A stretch of 57,264 nucleotides of DNA, taken from assembly GCA_015059155.1 (NCBI GenBank), contig SVAX01000005.1, positions 1 to 57,264 of the forward strand, read 5' to 3'. This document shows positions 47,675 to 54,922 of the stretch, piece after piece. Numbering within the stretch: position 1 is the first letter of the stretch; each line of letters begins with the position of its first letter. A program made the position numbers and the translations under genes. This DNA is from Bacillota bacterium (GTDB lineage Bacteria; Bacillota_I; Bacilli_A; RF39; UBA660). The notes below the pieces were generated by a model. That model did not search any database and was not told the origin of the DNA. It saw only the letters and a program-made list of their open reading frames with translations.

Positions 47675-48458
47675 TTTTCAATTTTTCCCTTATGGCACAT
47701 ACACCAATAGAAGTAACTTTTTTTGAATTTATGTTTTGAAATCCTTTTTCTTCAATTTCTTTAACTAAAGAATAATCGCCGGTTTTAACTATTTTACCAT
47801 CACTAATTATATGCACGTGAGTTGGTTTAACATAATCTAATAATCTTTGATAATGTGTTATTAAAAGCATTCCTGGATTATATTGTTTATAGTAATTCAT
47901 AATAGAATCTCCTACTATTTTTAAACTATCTACGTCTAACCCTGAATCTATTTCATCAAGCATAACTAAAGTAGGTTTTAATATATACATTTGAAGTATT
48001 TCATTTTTCTTTCTCTCTCCACCACTAAAACCTTGATTAATACCACGATGAATCATATCTTTTTTCATTTCTAAAGCATCAACTGTTTTATCTAATTCTT
48101 TTATGAATTCAAATAATTTAAAATTTTCTTTTTCTCTAATACTTAAAGCACTACGAAGAAAGTCTGCATTACTAACGCCTTCTATTTCCATAGGTAATTG
48201 CATTCCCAAAAATATACCTAATCTGCTTCTTTCATCGACACTCATTTCATTTATTAAGAGATCATTATAATAAATACAACCTTCTTCTATTATATAGTTA
48301 GGATCACCCATTATAACTTTAGTAAGCGTACTTTTACCTATACCGTTTGGCCCCATTAATACATGGATTTCTCCTTCGTTAATAGTTAAATTAAAATCTT
48401 TTAATATTATTTTATCTTCTACTTTAACAGTTAAATTTTCTATTTTTAATGCATTCAT
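47667..48458 (-). CDS. sufC: Fe-S assembly ATPase SufC
   Basis: SufC is the ABC-type ATPase of the SUF machinery. The 263-residue protein has Walker A (MGPNGIGKST), the signature FSGGERKKNEILQM, Walker B (LVMLDEIDSGLD) and the switch histidine in LLITHYQRLL. The AAGGAG before the ATG at 48458 decides the start. A TATAAT at 48478-48483 suggests a promoter with a very short leader. It overlaps sufD by eight bases. Confidence 0.94.
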   Translation of the reverse strand: MNALKIENLTVKVEDKIILKDFNLTINEGEIHVLMGPNGIGKSTLTKVIMGDPNYIIEEGCIYYNDLLINEMSVDERSRLGIFLGMQLPMEIEGVSNADFLRSALSIREKENFKLFEFIKELDKTVDALEMKKDMIHRGINQGFSGGERKKNEILQMYILKPTLVMLDEIDSGLDVDSLKIVGDSIMNYYKQYNPGMLLITHYQRLLDYVKPTHVHIISDGKIVKTGDYSLVKEIEEKGFQNINSKKVTSIGVCAIREKLKNE

Positions 48459-48578
48459 GAACTTCATCTCCTTAACCATTATACTAAATAAAAGAAAAAA
48501 AAGAAATAATTTAGAATTTTATTTGTTTAAAAAAATTAAATTTAATCATAATATCATGAATATTCGCAGTATTCACCT

Positions 48579-48598
48579 AAGAGCTTAGCTCTTTTTTT
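48579..48598 (+). terminator. Orphan plus-strand hairpin terminator
   Basis: AAGAGC-TTA-GCTCTT followed by seven T residues is a good plus-strand terminator, but no plus-strand gene lies upstream. It could end a short RNA or protect sufC from plus-strand readthrough. It lies just before the antitoxin RNA promoter. Confidence 0.6.
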
Positions 48599-48604
48599 GT
48601 TTAA

Positions 48605-48633
48605 TTGACAACAAATGTATTATTTGTTATAAT
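48605..48633 (+). promoter_or_regulatory. Perfect consensus promoter of the antisense RNA
   Basis: TTGACA (48605-48610), 17 bases, TATAAT (48628-48633). Start of transcription is expected near 48640. This is the only full-consensus promoter I found in the window. Confidence 0.9.
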
Positions 48634-48661
48634 GAATATGTCAAGGAAACTTGAATATAAT

Positions 48662-48703
48662 AAAAAAGGGAATACTTAACTTGGTCATGTTGAGTACTTA
48701 CCC
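48662..48703 (-). terminator. Terminator of the toxin mRNA
   Basis: On the minus strand a long stem (GGG/CCC plus GTTAAGTA pairing with TACTCAAC through one G-T) at 48668-48703 is followed by six T residues (48662-48667). It would end the toxin transcript. Confidence 0.8.
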
Positions 48704-48729
48704 TGTTGTACCAATGGTACTTAGTGTAG

Positions 48730-48764
48730 AGTACTTAATCTATGATTAGATTGAGTACTTTTTA
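48730..48764 (+). terminator. Terminator of the antisense RNA
   Basis: A 13-bp stem with one G-T pair (48730-48742 with 48747-48759) and a four-base loop is followed by T residues on the plus strand. Confidence 0.88.
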
Positions 48765-48776
48765 TATTATAGTTTA

Positions 48777-48860
48777 CTATATTACAACAGTAAAAAGTAA
48801 GGCTATAAGTAATAAGATAATAATGATTAATGAAAAGATTAATAAATCCTTTTTAAACAT
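48777..48860 (-). CDS. Candidate type I toxin, 27-residue hydrophobic peptide
   Basis: A short ORF starts MFKKDLLIFSL and continues as an almost unbroken Ile/Leu/Val segment to its end: a basic N-terminus followed by one membrane-spanning helix. A very strong ribosome binding site GGAAGGAGG lies eight bases upstream. The locus has its own promoter and terminator and an opposing antisense RNA. Small hydrophobic type I toxins (BsrG, BsrE, TxpA, Fst) share these properties, and their overproduction harms the membrane. Sequence identity to any named toxin is not evident to me; the call rests on architecture. Confidence 0.72.
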   Translation of the reverse strand: MFKKDLLIFSLIIIILLLIALLFTVVI

Positions 48861-48921
48861 ACTATCAGCCTCCTTCCTTTGGAAGTTGGCAAGTACTCAA
48901 CTGTTAGTATTCCCTATATAT

Positions 48922-48951
48922 ATTATAGCAAACTTATACCACACATTTCAA
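48922..48951 (-). promoter_or_regulatory. Promoter of the candidate toxin
   Basis: -35 TTGAAA (48946-48951), an 18-base spacer and -10 TATAAT (48922-48927) on the minus strand. The start is expected near 48915, giving a leader of about 55 nt whose 5' end (GGGAATACT...GTTGAGTACTT) repeats part of the antisense RNA. Confidence 0.82.
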
Positions 48952-48985
48952 TAAAATATTCATCATTTGTATAATATTTTAAATA

Positions 48986-49014
48986 GTGACAACAATATAA
49001 ATATTTGATACAAT
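48986..49014 (+). promoter_or_regulatory. Promoter of the HIT-family gene
   Basis: GTGACA (48986-48991), 17 bases, TACAAT (49009-49014), then an AAGGAGATGA ribosome binding site and the ATG at 49033. Confidence 0.75.
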
Positions 49015-49032
49015 AATTAAGGAGATGATTAT

Positions 49033-49428
49033 ATGGATTGTATATTTTGTAAAATAGCGAATGGTGAAATACCTAGTTTTAAAGTTTATGAAGATGATGT
49101 AGTTTATGCTTTTTTGGATGCTAATCCTGATAGTGATGGTCATACACTTATAGTACCTAAAAAACATTTTAAAGATTTAGATGATATAGATTTAGAAACA
49201 CTAAATCATATAAATAAAGTTTCTAAAGAAATTAAAAAATTATTAGAAGAAAAACTAAATTGTGTAGGTTTATCACTACTTCAAAATAATGGAAGTGCTC
49301 AAGAAGTCAAACATTATCATATGCATTTAAAACCATTTTATGAAGGTGTTAAAACTATGGAACTAGTAAAATATCCTGAAAATATAAAAGAACCTAAAGA
49401 TGTTTATGAAAAATTAAAAGAGAATTAA
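49033..49428 (+). CDS. HIT-family (HinT-like) nucleotide hydrolase
   Basis: HinT-type proteins hydrolyse phosphoramidates of purine nucleotides. The 131-residue protein has the histidine triad HYHMHL at 94-99, with His96 the likely nucleophile. It has the zinc-type residues Cys3 and Cys6, as in many Firmicute HIT proteins (MDCIFCKIANGEIPS). It is plus-strand and ends four bases inside the converging ndk gene. Confidence 0.93.
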   Translation: MDCIFCKIANGEIPSFKVYEDDVVYAFLDANPDSDGHTLIVPKKHFKDLDDIDLETLNHINKVSKEIKKLLEEKLNCVGLSLLQNNGSAQEVKHYHMHLKPFYEGVKTMELVKYPENIKEPKDVYEKLKEN

Positions 49429-49443
49429 ATTCTCTTTTGTTTT
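49416..49443. terminator. Bidirectional terminator within overlapping gene ends
   Basis: A 9-bp stem AAAAGAGAA/TTCTCTTTT (49416-49424 and 49430-49438) contains the stop codons of both converging genes in its loop (TTAAA) and has T-rich flanks on both strands. Confidence 0.82.
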
Positions 49444-49856
49444 TGTCTAAAAAATCTATTTATTTCTATCTCAGCATTTTCCTTTGAATCGGATCCATGT
49501 ATAGCATTATATGTTATATCTGTGCCAAATTCTCCTCTAATAGTTCCCTTTTGTGCCTTAGTACTATCAGTTGGTCCCATAAGATTTCTTAATTTATCTA
49601 CAGCATTAACACCTTCCAAAATCATAAGTACAACTTCGCTAGATAACATGTAATTTTCTAATTTAGGATAAAATGGTTTATCTACTATATGAGCATAATG
49701 TTCTTTTAAAATTTCTTCATCTAACATTCTTACTTCATACTTTTCTATTTTTAAACCTTCATTATAAATCATTTCTATTATTTTAATAGCATTCTTTATT
49801 CCATCTGGTTTAATAATAGCTAAAGTTTGTTCTACAACATTTTTATTATCTTTCAT
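49425..49856 (-). CDS. ndk: Nucleoside diphosphate kinase
   Basis: It balances nucleoside triphosphate pools through a phosphohistidine intermediate. The 143-residue protein starts with LAIIKPDGI and has the catalytic His120 in YNAIHGSDSKENAEIEI. TRGEF-type binding residues appear as GTIRGEFG. It converges on the HIT gene with a four-base overlap. Confidence 0.95.
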   Translation of the reverse strand: MKDNKNVVEQTLAIIKPDGIKNAIKIIEMIYNEGLKIEKYEVRMLDEEILKEHYAHIVDKPFYPKLENYMLSSEVVLMILEGVNAVDKLRNLMGPTDSTKAQKGTIRGEFGTDITYNAIHGSDSKENAEIEINRFFRQKQKRI

Positions 49857-49907
49857 ATTCCCACCTCAATTAATGTATATGTTATCACAATACAAATTAA
49901 AAAGCAA

Positions 49908-50909
49908 CTATTTACTTTTCTCTTCTAAATTAATGTAAAGATTTAAATCTTCTTCAGTTGGTAGAGATTCAAGAATGTTAGGTGGTAAAAGTTGATACGA
50001 ACTAATTCCTATTGGATTATTTATATTTTTTAATGAATAATTAGCAGTTATTTTATCTTTTTCCTTACATAAAATTAATCCTACTGATGGATTATCATCT
50101 TTATTTTTTATTAAATCATCTACTGCAGATAAATAGAAATTCATTTTGCCTACATATTCTGGAATAAATTTTGTTACTTTTAATTCTACCACAATATAGC
50201 ATCTTAATTTTAAATGATAAAATAATAAATCAATAAAATAATCTTTATCATCAACTGTTATTTTATACTGATTACCTACAAAACTAAAACCTTTTCCAAG
50301 TTCAATTAATACATCCTTTATTCTATCAATCATTTTATTTTCTAATTGTTTTTCATTATAAGAATCTTTAAGTGTTATAAAATCAAATATATAAGGATCT
50401 TTTATTACATTGTTAACCAAATCACTTTTATCAAGTGGTAAAACATTAGAAAAATTATTAGAACTGTTGCCAATCCTTAAATGATAGTTTGTATCTATTT
50501 GAAATTTTAAAACATTTCTACTCCAGCCATTTTCTATAGTAGTATTTGCATATATTTTTCTAACTTTTTTATCTTTTATTTTTTCTATAAGTAATAAATT
50601 ATGTCCCCAAGGTAATTTGGCAACAAGTTGTTGCCAATTTTCATCATCTTTATAATCTTGATAAAACAATTTCATACTACGTAGATTTCTAGAAGAAAAC
50701 CCCTTTAATTCTGGGAAAGTTAATTTAAGTTCTTTAGAAACATTTTCTATAAATTTATTGCCGTATTTATTATTTTCATATAATATTTTTCCTAATCTAA
50801 AATAAAGCATTATTAAATTCTTATTTGCTTCAAACATAGTTTTTATTTGTGTAGATTTTATTTCATTTTTTATATCGCTTACAACATTTTTAAAACTTTC
50901 TTCAATCAT
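49908..50909 (-). CDS. YhcG/DUF1016 PDDEXK nuclease-domain protein
   Basis: The 333-residue protein has an N-terminal DUF1016 helical domain (NLIMLYFRLGKILYENNKYG; GFSSRNLRSMKLFYQDY; LPWGHNLLLIEK). The C-terminal PDDEXK nuclease-like domain has YFIDLLFYHLKLRCYIVVELK, giving the Asp and Glu-x-Lys residues. Such proteins often accompany restriction or repair genes, but this copy stands alone between ndk and pnp. It may be an accessory gene; its substrate is unknown. Confidence 0.85.
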   Translation of the reverse strand: MIEESFKNVVSDIKNEIKSTQIKTMFEANKNLIMLYFRLGKILYENNKYGNKFIENVSKELKLTFPELKGFSSRNLRSMKLFYQDYKDDENWQQLVAKLPWGHNLLLIEKIKDKKVRKIYANTTIENGWSRNVLKFQIDTNYHLRIGNSSNNFSNVLPLDKSDLVNNVIKDPYIFDFITLKDSYNEKQLENKMIDRIKDVLIELGKGFSFVGNQYKITVDDKDYFIDLLFYHLKLRCYIVVELKVTKFIPEYVGKMNFYLSAVDDLIKNKDDNPSVGLILCKEKDKITANYSLKNINNPIGISSYQLLPPNILESLPTEEDLNLYINLEEKSK

Positions 50910-50985
50910 AATATATTCACCTCATATATATCATTCTACAAAAGTTTTAAATTTCCTTTTTTTATACAAAAATTTTTTAAAATAT

Positions 50986-51012
50986 TAAAAAAGCAACTAT
51001 TTAATAGCTGCC
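50986..51012 (-). terminator. Terminator overlapping the pnp stop codon
   Basis: GCAGCTAT pairs with ATAGTTGC around TAA, followed by six T residues on the minus strand. The stem is formed by the last codons of pnp and its TAG stop. Confidence 0.8.
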
Positions 51013-53126
51013 TTTCTTGAGAAATTAAGTCTTCCACGTTTATCATATCCTAAACATTTAACTATAATTTCGTCTCCTTCTTTAACTATATCAGTTACTT
51101 TTTCTACTCTTTCAGTATTAAGTTCTGAAATATGTACCATACCTTCACATCCAGGCCAAATTTCTACAAAGCAGCCTGAATCAATTATTTTAACTACTTT
51201 ACCATTATAGATTTTTCCTTCTTCTGGAGTTCTTACTATATCTTTAATCATATTAGCAGTTTTTTCAATTATTTCTTTATCAGTGTGATAAATAACTACT
51301 CTACCATCATCTTCTAAATCTACTTTAACTGCGTTTATATCATTAACAGCAGTAACATTACTTGCTTCTAAAATAATTCTAGTAATAGTTTCTCCACCTT
51401 TACCAATAACTTCTTTAATCTTTAATGGATCAATCATAAATGTTACAGTTTTTGGAGCATACTTACTAACTTCTTTACGAGGTTCTGGTATTTGAGTTTG
51501 TATTTTATCTAATATTTCCATTCTTGCTTGTTTAGCTTGAGCAAGAGCTTCTTTTAAGATATCTTTAGTTATGCCTTTAATTTTGATATCCATTTGTAAA
51601 GCACATATACCGTTACGAGTACCTGCTACTTTAAAGTCCATATCTCCTAAATGATCTTCCATACCTTGAATATCTGTTAAAATAGTATAATCATCACCAT
51701 AAGTAATTAATCCCATAGCAATTCCAGCAACTGGAGCTTTAATAGGTACACCAGCAGCCATTAAACTCATACATCCAGCACATATACTTGCTTGAGATGA
51801 TGAACCATTTGATTCAAGTATTTCAGATACTACACGTATTGTATATGGGAATTCTTCTTCAGATGGTATTACTTGAGCTAAAGCTCTTTCACCAAGTGCG
51901 CCATGTCCAATTTCTCTTCTACCTGGAGCACCATATCTACCAGTTTCTCCTACTGAGAATTGTGGGAAGTTGTAATGTAGCATAAATCTTTTTTCTGTTT
52001 CTAAATCAAGCCCATCAAGTATTTGATGTTCACCTAAAGCACCTAAAGTTGTAACACTTAAACTTTGAGTCTCACCACGAGTGAATAAAGCTGAACCATG
52101 CGTTCTTGGAAGTAAATCTATATCAGTTGAAATTGGTCTAATTTCAGTCATTGCTCTTCCGTCTGCTCTTTGCTTTTCTTTAACTACTATAGTTCTAAAT
52201 ATTTCATATTCAATTTCACCAAATACTAATTTTACTGAAGTTAATAATTTTTTTAACTCTTCGTCATCTAAATCACTATTTTCTTCTTCGTATTTAGCAA
52301 CTACTTCTTCTTTTAATGTATCAATAGCATTATATTTAGTTAATTTATCTTTAATACGTAAAGCTTCATCTAATCTTTCAGCACAGTATTCAGTAACACC
52401 TTTTCTCACTTCATCAGTTATTTCAAGTACTTCATATTCCATTTTTTCAAGGCCAACTTCAGCCATTATTTCTTTTTGGAAACTACAAAGTTCTTTTATA
52501 GCTTCATGACCAAACATTAAAGCTTCTAACATATCTTCTTCTGATACTTCTTTTGATCCTGCTTCTACCATGTTAATAGCATCTATAGTACCAGCAACTG
52601 TTAATTCTATATCAGAAAGTTCTGCTTGTTCTACTGTTGGATTAATTATAAATTCTCCATCAACTCTTCCCACTTTAACACCAGCAATTGGTCCATCGAA
52701 TGGTATTTTTGAAATACTTGTAGCAAGTGAAGAACCAAACATAGCTGCCATTTCTGGTGAATTATCTGGATCTACTGATAAAACAGTATTTACTATTTGC
52801 ACTTCATTTTTAAAGTCCTCTGGGAACATAGGTCTCATAGGTCTGTCAATCATACGAGCTGCAAGTGTAGCTGCATCTGTTGGTCTACCTTCTCTTTTTA
52901 TAAATCCACCAGGTATTTTACCTACTGAATATAACTTTTCTTGGTATAAAACCATTAATGGGAAGAAATCACTTAGTACATTTGCAGTTTTACTAACTAC
53001 TACAGTTGAAAGTACTACTGTATCTCCATATCTTACTACAACAGCACCACTAGCTTGTTTAGCAAGTTCCCCAGTTTCTACTACTAATTTTCTTCCTCTA
53101 AAATCTAATTCGAATGTTTTTTTCAT
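50997..53126 (-). CDS. pnp: Polynucleotide phosphorylase
   Basis: A 3'-5' phosphorolytic exoribonuclease that takes part in RNA turnover. The 709-residue protein has two RNase PH-like domains (first with [31 protein letters not shown]; second with [14 protein letters not shown] and the catalytic Asp region DFKVAGT). A KH domain ([11 protein letters not shown], about 575) and an S1 domain ([28 protein letters not shown]) end the protein. It follows rpsO as in many bacteria. Confidence 0.97.
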   Translation of the reverse strand: MKKTFELDFRGRKLVVETGELAKQASGAVVVRYGDTVVLSTVVVSKTANVLSDFFPLMVLYQEKLYSVGKIPGGFIKREGRPTDAATLAARMIDRPMRPMFPEDFKNEVQIVNTVLSVDPDNSPEMAAMFGSSLATSISKIPFDGPIAGVKVGRVDGEFIINPTVEQAELSDIELTVAGTIDAINMVEAGSKEVSEEDMLEALMFGHEAIKELCSFQKEIMAEVGLEKMEYEVLEITDEVRKGVTEYCAERLDEALRIKDKLTKYNAIDTLKEEVVAKYEEENSDLDDEELKKLLTSVKLVFGEIEYEIFRTIVVKEKQRADGRAMTEIRPISTDIDLLPRTHGSALFTRGETQSLSVTTLGALGEHQILDGLDLETEKRFMLHYNFPQFSVGETGRYGAPGRREIGHGALGERALAQVIPSEEEFPYTIRVVSEILESNGSSSQASICAGCMSLMAAGVPIKAPVAGIAMGLITYGDDYTILTDIQGMEDHLGDMDFKVAGTRNGICALQMDIKIKGITKDILKEALAQAKQARMEILDKIQTQIPEPRKEVSKYAPKTVTFMIDPLKIKEVIGKGGETITRIILEASNVTAVNDINAVKVDLEDDGRVVIYHTDKEIIEKTANMIKDIVRTPEEGKIYNGKVVKIIDSGCFVEIWPGCEGMVHISELNTERVEKVTDIVKEGDEIIVKCLGYDKRGRLNFSRKAAIK

Positions 53127-53148
53127 AAATCCTCCCTCTATTCAAATT

Positions 53149-53173
53149 AAAGACACTCAAAAAAGAGTGTCTA
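53149..53173 (-). terminator. Hairpin between rpsO and pnp
   Basis: AGACACTC/GAGTGTCT (53151-53158 and 53165-53172) with a six-base loop. On the minus strand it is followed by TTAATTT, a weak tail, so it may end most rpsO transcripts while letting some read into pnp, or serve as a processing site. Confidence 0.7.
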
Positions 53174-53189
53174 CGTTTTTTCTAAATTT

Positions 53190-53459
53190 TTATTTTCTTA
53201 ATCCTAATTCTTTAACTACTTTAGAATATCTATTAACATCTGTTTTAATTAAATAATTAAGTAAGCTTTTTCTTTGACCAACTTTGTGTAGTAAACCACG
53301 TTTAGAATGATTATCTTGTTTGTGAGTTTTAAAATGTTCAGTCAAAGTATTAATTTCTTCAGTTAAAATAGCTATTTGTACTTCTATAGATCCAGTATCA
53401 TTTTGATCTTTTCCAAACTTTTTAACTAATTCTGCTTTTCTTTCTTTTGTTAAAGCCAT
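53190..53459 (-). CDS. rpsO: 30S ribosomal protein S15
   Basis: S15 binds the 16S rRNA three-way junction early in 30S assembly. The 89-residue protein ([52 protein letters not shown]) is the usual length. A longer frame upstream is not real: the AGGAG ribosome binding site is directly before the ATG at 53459. It is followed by pnp. Confidence 0.97.
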   Translation of the reverse strand: MALTKERKAELVKKFGKDQNDTGSIEVQIAILTEEINTLTEHFKTHKQDNHSKRGLLHKVGQRKSLLNYLIKTDVNRYSKVVKELGLRK

Positions 53460-53494
53460 ATTTATTCTCCTCTCTTTATATTCGCTTATACCTA

Positions 53495-53519
53495 GTGAAA
53501 AATTGGAGATTTTTCCCAC
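53495..53519 (-). promoter_or_regulatory. Hairpin in the rpsO leader
   Basis: GTG-GAAAAAT pairs with ATTTTTC-AC on the minus strand with one or two bulged bases, 35 bases upstream of rpsO. S15 often represses its own translation by binding leader structures; whether this is such a site is not certain. Confidence 0.45.
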
Positions 53520-53539
53520 CAAGAAATAAGTACATTAAT

Positions 53540-53568
53540 AATATACACTATTTTTTAAGTTTATGCAA
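53540..53568 (-). promoter_or_regulatory. Promoter of rpsO-pnp
   Basis: -35 TTGCAT (53563-53568), a 17-base spacer and -10 TATATT (53540-53545) on the minus strand. Confidence 0.65.
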
Positions 53569-53570
53569 CA

Positions 53571-54740
53571 CTAAACTCTAATTTTTTCATTTTTCATTTC
53601 TATATGTATTCTTTGTATAACTGCAAAAGTCATTATAAGAGATAATGTAAAACTACCACCATAACTTAAGAAAGGAAGTGGTACTCCTGTAAGAGGTATT
53701 ATTCCAAATAATCCACCAAGATTTATTAATATATGTAGGAAAAAGTAAGTAGCTACACCTATACATATATATCTATGACTTAGTCTTTTAGTTTTCATTG
53801 ATAATTTAAGTATTCTGTATATTATAATTAAATAAGCCATAAATATTAAAGAACATACTAACACTCCGTTCTCTTCTGCTATAATTGCAAATACCATGTC
53901 TGTATGTGGCTCTGGTATATATGAATATTTTTGAGTACTTTTTCCTAATCCTACTCCAGTAAGTCCTCCATTATTAATAGCTATAAAAGCATTACAAACT
54001 TGATATCCTGTATCTTCATATTTAGAACATGGATCAAAGAAATTATTAAGTCTTGAAGTTTGTGCTCCTGATAAAATATAACCTGTTATTGAAAGTCTAG
54101 CTACTAATAAAATTGCAAGTATCCCAATTGATATCAAACTTGCTTTAATTTTTTCACTTCTTGATATTGGACTAAATACAAAAAGCACTGCAAATATTCC
54201 AAATAATATAATAGCTGTACCTAAATCTTTTTGTAAGAATACTAGTATTGGAAATATTAATCCAAATCCTATTATTTTCCAAATAATTATATCATGTTTT
54301 TCTCGTACATCTTTTAATCTTTTAAAATACATTTGAAACATTAATGACATAGTAAGAATAAGTGTTGGTTTAGCAAATTCACTAGGTTGAACTTTCATAA
54401 ATCCTAAATCTATCCAGTTATTTGCTCCTCTAGTAGCTACCCCTTTAAGTATTAAAAATAAATTCATACCAAATACTGCAATATATATTAATGGTAACCA
54501 TTTCTTATAATCTTTAGTAGGTATTTTTAGTACTATTAAAAAAGCAACTAAGCTTATAACAAGAATAATAATATGTTTAAAAAAATAATAAAACATATTA
54601 GCATCTGCATTTACTACTGCTTCACGGCTTGATGCGGTTACTATATTTAAAGAACCAAATATTATTAATATTAATGATGTAAAAAATAAAACTTTATCCA
54701 TATCTGAAAAAGTTCTAATAGCTTTTTTTATTGGTTTCAT
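53571..54740 (-). CDS. ftsW: SEDS-family peptidoglycan polymerase FtsW
   Basis: A 389-residue membrane protein with ten predicted transmembrane segments. SEDS proteins polymerise lipid II into glycan strands with a partner PBP. Motifs include NNWIDLGFMKVQPSEFAKP, LQKDLGTAII and GLTGVGLGKSTQKYSYIPEPHTDMVFAIIAEE, plus GVPLPFLSYGGS near the end. FtsW is preferred over RodA by GKSTQKYSYIPEPHTDMVFA, but RodA is possible. The AGGTGAA ribosome binding site sets the start at 54740. Confidence 0.9.
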   Translation of the reverse strand: MKPIKKAIRTFSDMDKVLFFTSLILIIFGSLNIVTASSREAVVNADANMFYYFFKHIIILVISLVAFLIVLKIPTKDYKKWLPLIYIAVFGMNLFLILKGVATRGANNWIDLGFMKVQPSEFAKPTLILTMSLMFQMYFKRLKDVREKHDIIIWKIIGFGLIFPILVFLQKDLGTAIILFGIFAVLFVFSPISRSEKIKASLISIGILAILLVARLSITGYILSGAQTSRLNNFFDPCSKYEDTGYQVCNAFIAINNGGLTGVGLGKSTQKYSYIPEPHTDMVFAIIAEENGVLVCSLIFMAYLIIIYRILKLSMKTKRLSHRYICIGVATYFFLHILINLGGLFGIIPLTGVPLPFLSYGGSFTLSLIMTFAVIQRIHIEMKNEKIRV

Positions 54741-54806
54741 ATATTCACCTACTCTAAATATATAATAGCACATATTTAAAAAATTAACAAGTATGGGTAT
54801 TTTTAA

Positions 54807-54835
54807 TGAACAAAATGTTTAAAATTTAATATGAT
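54807..54835 (+). promoter_or_regulatory. Possible promoter of the truncated YjcZ-like gene
   Basis: TGAACA (54807-54812), 17 bases, TATGAT (54830-54835), upstream of a good GGAGG ribosome binding site and the ATG at 54861. The hexamers are imperfect. Confidence 0.45.
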
Positions 54836-54860
54836 ATATTGACTAGATTGGAGGTAACTT

Positions 54861-54890
54861 ATGTATTATTACGGTGGATACCAAGGATAA
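54861..54890 (+). pseudogene. Truncated start of a YjcZ-like small gene
   Basis: A strong ribosome binding site (GGAGG, 54850-54854) leads to an ORF of only nine codons, MYYYGGYQG, before a stop. The beginning matches the Tyr/Gly-rich start of YjcZ-family small sporulation-type proteins, which continue into a hydrophobic helix. Here that part is missing and the recombinase gene begins 32 bases further on. The simplest reading is that a mobile element inserted into the 5' end of this gene. Confidence 0.5.
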
Positions 54891-54922
54891 CTACGATGTT
54901 CTTTAAAAGTAATCTAAGTTTT
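54876..54922. other. Probable attachment-site junction
   Basis: The interval between the truncated YjcZ-like gene and the end of the recombinase gene should contain one att junction of the element. No direct repeat can be tested, because the other end of the element lies outside the window. Confidence 0.4.

Larger units (their letters stand above)
48640..48765 (+). ncRNA. Candidate type I antitoxin (antisense RNA)
   Basis: An RNA of about 125 nt is bounded by the consensus promoter and a strong terminator. It contains a TCAAG-GAAA-CTTGA hairpin, the hairpin at 48668-48703, a GTACC/GGTAC hairpin and the terminator stem. It has no convincing ORF. It is transcribed against the 3' part of the toxin mRNA, and the two would overlap by about 100 nt. 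Convergent overlap at the 3' ends is the arrangement of txpA/ratA and bsrG/SR4 in Bacillus. Confidence 0.75.

Noticed and set aside
48668-48914. A simple MITE with terminal inverted repeats as the sole explanation of the type I locus
   Set aside because: The arms match only in part and double as terminator and leader hairpins, and both promoters lie outside the arms. I kept it as a secondary possibility.
52570-53256. A 228-codon plus-strand ORF opposite pnp
   Set aside because: It lies wholly antisense to a strongly conserved gene, has no ribosome binding site and a Ser/Thr-rich shadow composition. The same applies to 5463-5864, 15823-16230 and 52081-52509.
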